The notes: generated from the sequence alone by a model not told the origin. A stretch of 26,395 nucleotides of DNA from Rhodocollybia butyracea (GCA_015501585.1 JADNRY010000788.1:1-26395); one strand, 5' to 3'; positions 10,236 to 19,806 are shown, counted from the stretch's first letter. Program-made: numbers and translations.

Positions 10236-11920
10236 GGTCGTGGCTCAAGCGGAGGTGGCTCATTTTGCGGCGCTAAGTAAATATTTGAATGCAGACCAGA
10301 TTAACGAATCCGGCGCTAAAGCTTTTTTCTTTTTCCTTCAACCCACTCCAGCCGCCCTAAGCCCAACATCCTCACGCTAAAAACCTAAGCTGTCATTCCA
10401 CCGGCACTGGCTCCTTACTTTGCACTTTTGGTATCCTTCAACCCGGTGCGCAGCTCACCCGCCCTACGGCCTTAAGCTGCAATCCTAAGGTTGGGGGACC
10501 AATAGTACATTGCATTCAGCCATGCGTGATTTTCTTTAGGAAGAAGTACCGGCATTCCTCTATAGGTAGCAGCTATTACTTCTCTCTCTTCAAAGTTCTA
10601 ACAATGTACCTCTTATGGGTAATCACAGGGACTCAAATTCTCTTGGCTCAGGTTTCGCCAACTCAACACCTGGTACCCCAGGTCTTGCAGCGGAAGCGGC
10701 CTATTACACGCTCGGTTTGCCGCCTGTGGATGGCGCATAGGATGGCTACTCTTGACGATGAGATGGGAGATTTAGAGGAGGGACGTTGGGGATGTCGATG
10801 GACATTGAGGAGGTGTGAGATCTTTCAAATATTGCCATCCCGTTAGGTGATTCGGATACGCCACAGGTCCGGTAAGTTTATTTCAATGGACCTCACGCTT
10901 TTCTCTGACCCTTGGTAGAGACAATAGACCGTATTGGCAGTCGGTTCGGTTACCTCGGGGTCTCCTCACCGCGATCCCAGAAGACGATTCACCTTCCCTC
11001 GCATCCGGTCTTCCACCACAAGACTTTTTCACAACCACTACCGCCCTTGTGCTTGCTTTCGTCGGCTCACTGCCGTGGGCTCTGCTTATCCTCTCCTTGG
11101 TCCCTCTTCGCTCCAGCGTCGAAGCCACTTCTCTGAGATCGTGTACTTTGGATCTCGTTTCCACCACGGTCAACCGATTTCATCCCCCAGGTTGTTACCT
11201 TCGGGTTCCATTGATCGTTTCACAAATCTTGGATTATCTCACAATTGTGGACCTCCAGATTCCCATCGGTTCACTCCAGCCACTCCCATTACACTCAACA
11301 CATTCAATAACCTCGCTTCCTGCACAAGTGAAGCTAGCTCGTGAACGTGGGACTTTCATCCACAATCCAACGGCTGCTCGGGTTATTATTAGCGCTTGCT
11401 GAGCGCCTAAAGTCAGAAAACTCCTCCTTCGACCTCCATCTACCACCTTGGCACGAGAACGTCTCTGCATTCTTCCCTCGCCCCTCGAATGAATCTTCGA
11501 AGCCCTCAAGTCCTGAACGACGGCTCCTCACACGTATCGTATTCTTCCAACCGCCTACCACCTTAAGGCTTAGCGCTTAGGACTTCCGGAACTACGGGAA
11601 GGCCGAGGACACGCTCGGGTTTGTGAGAAATACCAGCGTACATCCAACGTTTGAATTACTCGCGCGGAGATCGGGCTCAGTGCTACGCGTACCACCGCTC
11701 GCAATACGCCTCTGACCTCGTCTTCCTTCTCCTGCTCCCTCCAACCTTCTTTATCACTTACCTCGACATGCCTCCACTTTCCGACTCACGAGCGGTCTTC
11801 GGATATCCCTGAGTTCACGAGACAGTCATCGCTTCGTTCCTTCCTCCCATTCTCGACGCCGACGCTCCTTTCGGTTCAGGGATTCGGGTTGCAAACGACG
11901 TGGTTCCGCTGCCTCCGCAG
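10236..11920. other. Promoter side of oxygenase gene, then scrambled open frames
   Basis: Directly upstream of the oxygenase ATG is a pyrimidine-rich tract (cttttttctttttccttc, near 10320-10340), typical of fungal promoters. From 10500 to 11920 many overlapping frames exist on both strands. Two plus-strand stretches look like decayed coding: GNHRDSNSLGSGFANSTPGT followed by LAAEAAYYTLGLPPVDGA (10615-10738), and [14 protein letters not shown], a TGA, then [20 protein letters not shown] (11769-11870). Neither matches the Sec18/NSF relic that follows, and no family is recognised. Confidence 0.35.
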
Positions 11921-12480
11921 GCGGTAAAGACATGATCGAGGAAGCACTCCTCCGTCCAGGTCGTCTCGAAGTTCATATGGAGATTTCCCTCCCAGACGAA
12001 CACGGGCGACTCCCAATCCTCAACATTCATACCGCCAAAATGCGCACAAACGGTGCACTAGACACCGATGTATTCCCTTCCCCAGCTCGCTTCTCAAACG
12101 AAAAAACTTTTCCGGGGCTGAGATTGGTGGTCTCATAAAGAGCGCAACGGGTTTTGCGTTCAACCGGCATGTTAAAGTGGGCACTACGACGGGAATTTCG
12201 GATGATGTGGAGAATTTGAGGGTCAATAGGAGAGATTTTGATGTGCGCTTGAAGTTAAGCCGGCGTTCGGCGTCCGTGAGGAGGAGTTGGAGGCGGTTAT
12301 TCAGAATGGGATCATCCACTTCGATGGGATTATAGACGTGAGTTTTTTCCCTTTCTTGTTCGTTCGTTCGTTCAGCTCACCCTCTTTCGTGCGTAGGACT
12401 TACTCCGCTCTGGCCAGCATTTTGTCGACCAAGTCCGTTCATCAACCCTACCCCGCTGGACATCCTCGTTATCTCGTTCA
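11921..12480 (+). pseudogene. Sec18/NSF AAA-ATPase relic (end of D1 to start of D2)
   Basis: The plus strand reads [40 protein letters not shown], then after frame changes [37 protein letters not shown] and KPAFGVREEELEAVIQNGI. This is the second half of the NSF D1 ATPase and the D1-D2 linker (LLRPGRLE is the arginine-finger region). An intron at 12338-12396 (59 nt, containing a gttc microsatellite) leads to RSGQHFVDQVRSS, the start of D2, after which a Walker A motif should follow but is absent. Breaks: about 12070, an A-run at 12101-12106, and about 12245. The upstream N-domain and D1 P-loop were not found. NSF disassembles SNARE complexes after membrane fusion; this copy cannot. A functional Sec18 is expected elsewhere in the genome. 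Confidence 0.85.
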
Positions 12481-13912
12481 AGTATCCCGTCAAAATTCGT
12501 CATTCCGAAGCGCCGGCCGGGTGCTTAATCCAATCTTTCTACTCTCAACCTTCTACACTCAACCTCATCCGGATTCTTCCATGCTCGAATCCGCGGGATA
12601 ATCTGGAGATTAGGCCTTCGCTCTTTAGGGAAACTGTTAGAGTGGTATTGGAAGAGGACGAGCGCATGGCTTCCGGATTTCTGACTTCATTCGACAGTTC
12701 GCCGCTCAGGAAACTCGGACGCCCCATGAAGAATTTGGACGGCCAGGACCTAGCACCTTTTTTTGGAAGTCTGAGGAAGGACTTGGGGAGAACGATTGGA
12801 AAGCGGGCCGCAATGCTTTTCCAGCACGCGGTACTCGTACTCCTATCTTCCGTTGGTTTTGGACCGCTTCATTTGGCGACGCACGGAATTCTCCTCTTCC
12901 GTCTTTCGTATGCCGACTGGGCCAACCCTCTTCTATGTACGAAGTGCCGAGTGCTTGAAGACTCAGAGACTGCCCTCCCTACTTTTATCACCCTAGATCC
13001 CGCTGCATTCTGATCTTTTGCTCTACTCACCCAAACCGAGGTCTTCTCCCTTAGACTGTGGATTTCTCCCCCTAAGCTTTGGTGGATCCCCTCGGTAGTA
13101 ACCTCAGCCACCGAGCTGCCAGTAACTCCTTTCCTTGGTAGATATTTTCCTCGACACTCTGAGCTTGGGAAGTTCCGTTCCGTAATGTGTAACCACCCGA
13201 AAATCCTTTTGATTCTTTGGCTCCAGTTAACAATTATATAATCCATGAGTTGTGCCTGGGGTACCAATTATTAACCGGGTTACCTTCTACTGCTTGTACC
13301 GTTGCACCGGAAGAAAGTTGAATAAAAGTCCTTCCTCGAGACCGTTGGACAAGCTTCGGTCCTCAAACGAATGTGCGTCCACCAAGTGGATATTAATGGT
13401 GGTAAGTATGGGATAGTAGGTTGAGCGCTAAGGGTATACTATCCAGCGAGATAAGCGGTGGAAGAGACTAAGTACCCTTTTCTACCCATTACTCGCGGCG
13501 TCAACGTCGTCAGTCTCACTGTAAATTATCAGACATAAGTAAAGAAAACCCAATGGTTAAAACCAAGAATCTGCCACATTGGTGCGTCGGCGGGTACGCC
13601 GGTGGATGATTTGGAACCGTTCGGTTAATCAATTTTCGGTAAGCTCGACTGCAAGTGATTCGTGGAAGTCACCGTAGCGGGTGGGGGGAGCCGCGCTAGA
13701 TGCTAACCATTGGGAGAAACCTGGCAACCATACCTCCAAGCTTTTAATAATTGGCATTTTTCCAAGCTTGCGTTTAAACGTAGCTGGATCCCATCATCCT
13801 AGCTCAGAACTAAGGATTTCTCTTAGTGTAAGGATTTCCCATTGGGCAGTACAAAGGTACGGTCAAGCGCAGAGAGATCGGAAAATCCGGCCAGCTTCGA
13901 AGCCGTGCAACC
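12481..13912. other. No supported gene
   Basis: A 123-codon plus frame (12642-13013), extendable upstream to about 12593, begins NLEIRPSLFRETVRVVLEED and is polar and protein-like as far as DLGRTIGKRA, then becomes hydrophobic and Cys/Leu-rich. It might be a displaced exon but matches nothing I know. From 13013 to 13912 no frame is convincing. The string HQVDINGGKYG near 13380 resembles copia-type reverse transcriptase only superficially. Confidence 0.35.
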
Positions 13913-14256
13913 TCACGATGATTTTGGATTCCGAACCTGAGTTTTCTCCTGGGAGTACATAGGGTCCGACGGAAGATCCAAAGCTGGAGTCTCGACCGAA
14001 GAGGTTCCATTAAAAAAGCAGGAAGCTCGACCAGTCTGACCAAAAGGAAGACTAATAATTTCTGGTGGAGCTTGAAATGCTAGTGCTAGTGTCGCGGTTA
14101 CTTCTGGTTGCGAATATTGTCGTACCATCTTTAATTTCGAGGTTAAACTCGATGTGTAACGTTTGCAAATGTCCGTGAAGCATAAAGATGACTTATTGGT
14201 GTAGAGCATGGACCAGTCTTTGATTCCTCCTTTTGCAACATCTTCATCACCGCTGC

Positions 14257-14541
14257 ATTCATCTTCCTGGCCTTCGACATCATCGCCATCGCTCTCCGAG
14301 TCAGAGATAATCACTAGAGGCTTTCGCTTCTGCGACTTCAAAGTAGATGTAGAAGATTTTTTTGAATTTGCAGACCACGCTACTTTGCCTTTGCGTGATT
14401 CATCTTCCTGCCCTTCGGCATCATCGCCGTTGTTCTCCGAGTCGGAGATAATCACTAGTGGCTTTCGCTTCTGCGACTTCAAAGTAGATGTAGAAGATTT
14501 TCTTGAAGAATTCTCCGACCACGCTTTGCGAGATTCATCAC
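14257..14541 (-). repeat. 141-bp tandem duplication in RecQ acidic tail
   Basis: Two head-to-tail copies of a 141-bp (47-codon) unit, phase-preserving, lie in the open C-terminal frame of the RecQ relic (copy boundary near 14400/14401). Each encodes SSTSTLKSQKRKPLVIISDS followed by E..GDD.EGQEDE. The copies differ at scattered positions, so the duplication is not very recent. The VIISDSE core preceded by basic and followed by acidic residues has the form of a SUMO-interacting motif of the phospho-regulated type, so the tail carries two such candidates. Confidence 0.9.
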
Positions 14542-15055
14542 CAAATATATCCACCTCCTCCTGATCATCCGTGTCTAAAAAGAACTCAGAGGCATCACTG
14601 TCAACATTGAGATTGATTTTGAGAGATTTGGCTTTGCTTTGGCAGTGCGGGTAGAAGAAAGACCGGTATTTTAGAACTTGAAACGCGTCCTCTCCGCTTT
14701 TGTGGGGGAAGAACCCAGAATGAGCACCAGATCCTTGAGCTATCGGTAAAGACTGCAAATGCTTTTTTGATGAATACCGGGTGAGCTGGGCGGCTCGCTC
14801 GCCGAGTTGCACGTACGCGATTGCTTTGTAGGCAGTAGTGTAGGAGTGATCTCTCAGATAACACTAGAGAGAAAAGAGTTGAAAAAAGTCAGGGAAAGCA
14901 AAAAGCAAAGATAACACTCACCTCTTTCGTCATGTCCACTTTTCCCTCACAAACGGCGTCCAAGTCTATAGAGACCTCATTCTTGGTGCCAGCATGCTTC
15001 TTCTTGCTGCCGGTCCCGACGAACACCTTTCCCATACTGCTACGCGCCAGCTCTG

Positions 15056-15083
15056 TGACCTTCGCAAGCTGACCTTCGCAAGC
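15056..15083 (+). repeat. Perfect 14-bp tandem duplication breaking RecQ
   Basis: The 14-mer tgaccttcgcaagc is repeated exactly at 15056-15069 and 15070-15083. On the minus strand one copy gives the expected TLAKVTELARSSMGK. The second copy shifts the frame by 14, so that VTLAK is followed by unrelated residues and the correct frame resumes afterwards as VTELARSS. This looks like a slippage or end-joining duplication. Confidence 0.9.
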
Positions 15084-17213
15084 GTGACATTCCCTGTGGT
15101 CTTTTGCACCTTCTCGATGATTCGTAGCAGCTGCCACGCTTGAATAGTGGCGTCCTTATCTAGATAATCCTCGGGAGTGCGAGTGCAGTTGTCGCAATGT
15201 CCGCAGGGCCCCACGCAGATGCATCAGATGTGGACCATGGTGTCACGGAGAGCTCAGTGGTGTGAGAGAAGTAGCTTTTTTGGGAAGAGAGCTTTAACAA
15301 AGAAAAGTATTGGAAAACCAAAACTTACTTGGCGAATTGAATTTTTCTGCATCGAGTTAGGTTCTGGGCGAATTCGAGCATGGCATTGACTATGAGCTCA
15401 GTCACTGAGGAAAACTGTCTGGTAGCATTGGGTTACTCGCGTTTTGCGCTGCCATCTTTGTCCGCCATCGTCATTGAACGGAGTGTTGACGCGCCTTGAG
15501 CGCGGTAGAACAAAACACAATTTGAATCTTTCCCATCTCGACCAGCTCGTCCCGATTCTTGATAAAAGCCATCGAGAGATTTCTGGTGGAGAAATCAGTC
15601 AGTACAGGGAGAGAAAAGAGACCAAATTCGACGCACCGACATCGAATGGTGGATTACGAATCGGACATCACGCTTGTCAATGCCTAATCCAAACGCTGCA
15701 TAGCAAAATGAGAAACACTGGTAGCACAAACGACTTTCACGTCACCTTTATGCCAATCGCGAAGCAGTTTGTCCTTCTCACGGTTTGTTCGGTCTGCGTG
15801 ATACACGCCGGTGCTGATTTTACCCCGTACAAAGAGTTGCCTTAGGATCCACGCGGCCATCTGGGAATACAATTTAGCTCCCTCCGAGGGCTTGGGTAGG
15901 ACTGTGTAGTGAAGATTGGGCGGTAGAGCGGGGCGGTGAAGTAGACTGTGCCAGTCCAGTCCGCATCTCGGAGGGAATAAGCTAGTGAAGACTGGATGTC
16001 AATGAAGAAGACCTTACCTTCACCGGGTACAGTCATATCTAGCCCTAAGACTTTGAGTAGATCTTCGAGTACGAGCGGCGGGCACGTTGCGGTCACCGCC
16101 ATTATAGGACTTCAGGAAAAAGCTTTCGAAGGATATGGAGGTTCTGGTATTCCAGTCTAGGGTGGGTAAGCAAAGGAAACGCCGAACACAAAGCGTTGTG
16201 GTCACCGAAAATCATGCCCTACTTGCGAGACACAGTGGGCTTCGTCGATCACAATGCGGGCTGTGAGACGAGATGACCAGCCGTTTGAACATAATGGGGC
16301 GGCCAACTCACTTAATCTATGTGCATCTGACAACTTCTGCAGACACGACAAGAACGACTGACTCTTCATAATCTTCTCGGCTAAAGGAAAGTCAGAAAGT
16401 GAAGTGAGTGGTTGGTTCAGCGCAAGAACGAGAGGGCTTGCCGTGCAATAGAGCAGCTTAATATCCTTTCCTCCGTTTGACGACCCTTGTCCCGAGGTAT
16501 TTGCCATGTCGCCTAGCCGGGCATTGATCGAATCTTGCTCAGCCTTGGGTAGGTTGCCAGTTAATGGTACTGCTTCGACTGGAGAAGGTTGCCAGTAAAC
16601 AACGAACAAAAAAAAAAAAGAAAAACCACAATTCTTACCGCCAGCCTCTCGGAGATGCATAATTTGGTCGTTTATCAGATATCAACGGGGAAATGACTAG
16701 TGTAACCCCCGGGTTGAGCACGGCAGGAAGCTGGTAAGTAAGAGATTTGCCTCCTCCTGTGAAAACAGTGTTTAATCCAGTGTAGAACGAAGGTAAGACG
16801 CGTACCCGTTGGCATGACCACAATAATATCCCTTCCGTCCATGTTCGAATTACAAGCACTATTGTGTATATCGTTAGCATTGGATAACCCACCGCGTTAA
16901 ATAAAAACCCACCCCCTCTGGCACAACCTGAAATCTTGAATACTTTCCTCATCGTATCCTTCAAGGCTCCATCCCACTCGAACACGCCATTAATCTATGC
17001 CACGACGTCCAAGCTTTTTCGCCATTGTCGCGCCAGTTTCCCTGTCAGGAGTCAGAGATGCCAGGTCTGTTCGTAGTCTTTGTATTCTAGCAAGTCATCA
17101 TCCATGAAACCATCAAATTCATCGTCTTCTTGCCCTTCCAAGTCAATAAACTACAAGTGATTTGAGTTCGCTGTGCGAAAATACTTCTTGTTCTGCCGCG
17201 CCAGGATACCTTA

Positions 17214-17249
17214 TTTTCCATGTTTGTGCAATTCTCCATGTTTGTGCGG
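17214..17249 (+). repeat. 18-bp tandem duplication
   Basis: The core tccatgtttgtgc occurs at 17217-17229 and 17235-17247, giving a period of 18 bp, within the tail of the MFS relic frame. The duplication keeps the frame. Confidence 0.75.
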
Positions 17250-17344
17250 TTCTCTCCTGTATTATTACAAAACAAACGCGCTCGGTCCTCGAGCCTTGTG
17301 CTTTGAGATGTGATTTGCAGTATTCAACGACTATATCAGTCAGT

Positions 17345-17640
17345 GCCGAGTCAACAACACCATGGGACATACATATCCCAGACGCTCCTACGCCAGAAGC
17401 TGTGCGACCTGCGATGAGCTGACCGACATTCTGTACAACCCCGCAAACCAAAGACCCGAGCTCAAAGATCACGATGTGGAAATGAAAACCACTTGGCAGG
17501 AAATATGCGAGAAGTTGGCCGTAGAATAAGAGGAAGACAGTGTGTGAGGATAAAAGATGTGGCGATCCACCCTTGGAGGGAGAACGAGTCGAAATCGGAG
17601 GCGATACGGGGTAACGCGGTTGCTGTTTATCATAAAGCAT
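17345..17640 (-). pseudogene. MFS drug-efflux transporter relic
   Basis: The minus strand encodes VFLLFYGQLLAYF, then HIVIFELGSLVCG, QNVGQLIAGRTASGVGASGI and CMS. This matches the second and third membrane segments of fungal drug:H+ antiporters of the major facilitator superfamily; the G-R-x-x-x-G-x-G-A-x-G run is their usual motif after helix 3. Upstream, WIATSFILT and PAKW appear in other frames, so two frame breaks lie near 17560-17600. Nothing of the remaining helices follows; the frame goes into unrelated sequence ending at the RecQ N-terminal exon. Such pumps export xenobiotics across the plasma membrane. This fragment of about 60 residues is not functional. Confidence 0.8.
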
Positions 17641-18249
17641 TAGAGGAGTTTATCTACGTATGACCAAACCGACGCACCTAGAAACGGGTAGATCTAGGTA
17701 GATGAGAGTTGATTTTGGATATCGCCAACCTCACAACGACGCACGTTGGCCCACGATGAAAGGGCTGGAGGAGTAGGACGCAGGTACGACCGAGAATTTA
17801 GCCGATACCGCGAGGACCAGCGATGCGTGTGTTGGTCCTTGATCTCGTTGTCCTCTGTGGAATCGGGCCCGCGTCGGCTCGCATGGTGATATTCAGTATC
17901 GGAGAGATAGCCCTCTGGTTGTAGCTTGCGGAAAACCTATCGCTGGAACTTGCTGCTGAGGATATAAGTAGTATTCTCACCAAAGTCTGGTGGCGTGGGC
18001 GAGTTGTGTATGGACGAAAATTCAAAGTGTTGAGGAGGTATGGAAGTGCGAACGAAGAGACAAAATATCATGGATTCAGTTGGTAGAACGAGACACGTTG
18101 CTCTGAGATGTCCTCCAACGATGGATTTTGGTGTTTTTGCCTAATTTCTGCCGTAGTTCTTTGAATTAACTGGATTAAAGCTAAGCTGTCAAGTCTTTAC
18201 GTCAAGTCTTTAAGTTTACGTCAAGTGTTTTTGCCGCGCTACCTGTCAC
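17641..18249. other. No gene seen
   Basis: Short frames only. The last 100 bp contains a near-repeat (caagtctttacgtcaagtctttaagtttacgtcaagtg, near 18190-18226) made of three copies of a caagt(c/g)(t)tt string, and probably includes the promoter of the RING gene. Confidence 0.4.
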
Positions 18250-18370
18250 ATGATGATTCTACACTTGTCGTTGGTCCATTCTCTACGTCTAGATCTGGTG
18301 ACAGGTAAGTAACTCGATGTACATGCAGAGCTAGAGTGTTTGAATGTCTCAAGGACACGTTTCAGGCTGA
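18250..18370 (+). promoter_or_regulatory. 5'UTR intron and candidate uORF of the RING gene
   Basis: A consensus donor CAG|GTAAGT at 18304/18305 and acceptor TTTCAG at 18365 define a 61-nt intron immediately upstream of the RING start. If spliced, an upstream ATG at 18250 opens a 19-codon frame (MMILHLSLVHSLRLDLVTG) that ends in TGA at 18368-18370, one base before the main ATG at 18372. That geometry would allow termination-reinitiation control. Splice signals are seen; translation of the uORF is inference. Confidence 0.5.
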
Positions 18371-18371
18371 C

Positions 18372-19212
18372 ATGACTCGCTCAGAATTTGAAGAAAGCAT
18401 TTGGCCCTTCCAAACCAAAGCTGATGCTCAGGATGCTCTCTCCATGGCTGCCGATGAACAAAAAACACTGTACTATTCCCAGTAAGTCCATATCATGCCA
18501 CACGGTGACAAGCAAACAGTATCAAGGAGCCTGACCGTATCCGTATCGCTCTAGCACTCGACGAGCATGCAATAAAAACACTTGATCTTGTATGGAAGTG
18601 AGTTTAAGAGAATGCAAGGCTATACAGGAACTCGAAGAATCCCGAAAGCTCGCAAAGGAGGTAAAAGAAAAAACTTATATCAGATAATCAAGTGTCATTA
18701 GCTAAATCTATCAAGTTCATTGAAGGATACCGAGATAAAGTCCAAGTCAAAAGTGGGACCTGATAAATCTACGGTCACTACAGGCACTGCAGAACGAGGA
18801 GGTCATCCATCTCAAAGCAAAGCTCGCAGCATCAGACAACCGCCTCCGTGACGCCGAAGAAAGCATGCGAATTGTACATTACACTCGTGTTGACGTTTTT
18901 TTATACTGACCACTCTTTTCCAGCTACGTGGACATCTTGATAACTTGGAAAAATTTATCGAATGCTCTATTTGTTTACAAAAAATGACTACCGTTGAGTG
19001 TAAACCGGTGTTGTGAGTTTCTCCTTTGTTCTTCGAGCATTTGTTCATCGCAGTTTTCCAGTTCTCAAAACTGTGACCACTTCTTCTGCGCAAATTGCAT
19101 CCAGTGCATCAAACAATGCCCCTTTTGCCGAGCGCCGCTGCGGGCAACATATTCTTCAGTAGTATTTTGTGATATGGCTTCACAGATTGATACGATGGCT
19201 CAGCGTGTATAG
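18372..19212 (+). CDS. Coiled-coil RING-finger protein, about 210 aa
   Basis: Six exons: 18372-18481, 18520-18660, 18702-18752, 18784-18873, 18924-19012 and 19062-19212. The N-terminal half is charged and helical (ELEESRKLAKE, then NEEVIHLKAKLAASDNRLRD), consistent with coiled coil. The C-terminus is a C3HC4 RING: CSIC, then C-D-H-F-F-C-A-N-C and CPFC, followed by RAPLRATYSS; all eight zinc ligands are present. RING proteins of this plan act as E3 ubiquitin ligases, positioning an E2 enzyme on a substrate held by the coiled coil. Exon 2 needs one extra base near 18598 (an AA that should be AAA) to keep frame, so it is either a sequencing slip or a break. The third and fourth exons are separated by only 31 nt. 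Substrate unknown. Confidence 0.75.
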
Positions 19213-19339
19213 TAGACTTGGACTAGTTTGGTTCTGCCTTGGCCGAGAAACTTGCTAGTCTTGAGGTAGACAGATAAAATGTATTATTTGCTTTCTGTTC
19301 AATGTTGTTTGCAATTCTATGTGCGCCTAATCCCAGGCA

Positions 19340-19500
19340 TTGTTTTTTGACGCTACGCGTATATCCCACGTCGAACAGGCTGACGACGTCGCCATATGGT
19401 CCACATCTCCGGAAGGAAGCTTAAACTTGATGCATTCTTCAAATGGTGTGCCCGAAACTCCATGTCAATCAGTGTACAGAAAACGTGGATGTGTGTATCA
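19340..19500 (+). mobile_element. Non-LTR reverse transcriptase fragment
   Basis: Reads FFDATRISHVEQADDVAIWS, TSPEG, then after one frame change KLKLDAFFKWCARNSMSISV and QKTWM. The xADDV box is the catalytic A/YxDD motif of reverse transcriptases, and the following S-x-x-G...L..F..WC...M.I...KT spacing is that of fungal LINE-type elements. Only this palm-domain segment, about 50 residues, is present; the frame shifts near 19420. It is a dead fragment lying directly downstream of the RING gene in the same orientation. Confidence 0.7.
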
Positions 19501-19611
19501 AGTGTGTATCCAATTTTTCTTTCTAATTCGCTGAACTTAACAGCTCTTTTTGCAAGCTTATCATATATTCAAATTCTCCCGCCCCTGTATCTACGTACCG
19601 CTACCACTAGT

Positions 19612-19704
19612 GCATCCCAGGCATGTATTTGGCGTGATACATGTGGCTGGGCCCCGGCAGTTCCTAAATGGGACCACGTCGTTTAAACTACCACTACCAC
19701 TACC
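19612..19704 (+). repeat. Dispersed hairpin repeat, copy 1
   Basis: A 93-bp segment nearly identical to 20722-20813. It contains an inverted repeat, cccag.catgtat ... atacatg..ctggg, with an 8-base loop, followed by a second weaker stem (gttcc ... gggac) and ending in actaccactaccactac. In copy 1 the loop reads ttggcgtg, in copy 2 ttggcgcg, so the stem is conserved while the loop varies. It follows the reverse-transcriptase fragment by about 110 bp. Confidence 0.85.
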
Positions 19705-19746
19705 ATCAATTCGTCTTGGTTATTTGAGGTTATTTGACGTCTCTTA

Positions 19747-19773
19747 TTTGGATCCGTTTGGGCGCTAAACCTT
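19747..19773 (+). repeat. 27-bp sequence shared with 2133-2159
   Basis: The segment from tttggatccg through gcgctaaacctt matches the reverse complement of 2133-2159 at 26 of 27 positions, including a perfect 22-mer. The two copies lie 17.6 kb apart in inverted orientation, each next to LINE-like debris. Confidence 0.8.
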
Positions 19774-19806
19774 ATTGACCTCGATCTGTGTCTGGTCACG
19801 CTTGTA

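Larger units (their letters stand above)
13913..17150 (-). pseudogene. RecQ/Sgs1-like DNA helicase, damaged copy
   Basis: Nearly the whole helicase is readable on the minus strand. An acidic N-terminal exon starts after an acceptor at 17151 (DLEGQEDDEFDGFMDDDLL). Then FEWDGALKDTMRKVF, NMDGRDIIVVMPTGGGKSLT (Walker A, split by a 49-nt intron at 16757-16805), GVTLVISPLIS, RIVIDEAHCVSQVGHDFR (DEAH box), MAVTATCPP (motif III), GVYHADRTNREK (IV), FGLGIDKRDVRFVIHHS (V), [12 protein letters not shown] (VI), zinc-site CRKIQFAK...GPCGHCDNC, and winged-helix YKAIAYVQLGERAAQLTRYS. An acidic tail ends at 13913. RecQ enzymes unwind recombination and fork intermediates. Damage: in-frame TGA 17052, TAG 16995 and TAA 15433; one- or two-base frameshifts near 16933, 16678, 16105, 15916 and 15213; a 14-bp duplication at 15056; a 23-bp insertion or very short intron at 15696-15718; and about ten residues apparently lost before the winged helix. 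It is therefore not expected to make a full enzyme, although some frameshifts could be sequencing errors. Confidence 0.92.

Noticed and set aside
12869..13267. 132-codon minus-strand ORF
   Set aside because: No motif, no supporting introns, and it overlaps the plus frame at 12642-13013; neither is convincing.
13370..13420. Copia-type reverse transcriptase (HQVDINGG)
   Set aside because: Only a few residues match, with stops on both sides; the rest of the domain is absent.
14208..14564. 118-codon plus-strand ORF with an internal repeat
   Set aside because: The repetition is the 141-bp duplication seen from the antisense side; the coding sense is the RecQ tail on the minus strand.
15444..15845. 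133-codon plus-strand ORF
   Set aside because: It is the antisense shadow of RecQ motifs IV-VI, which are clearly readable on the minus strand.
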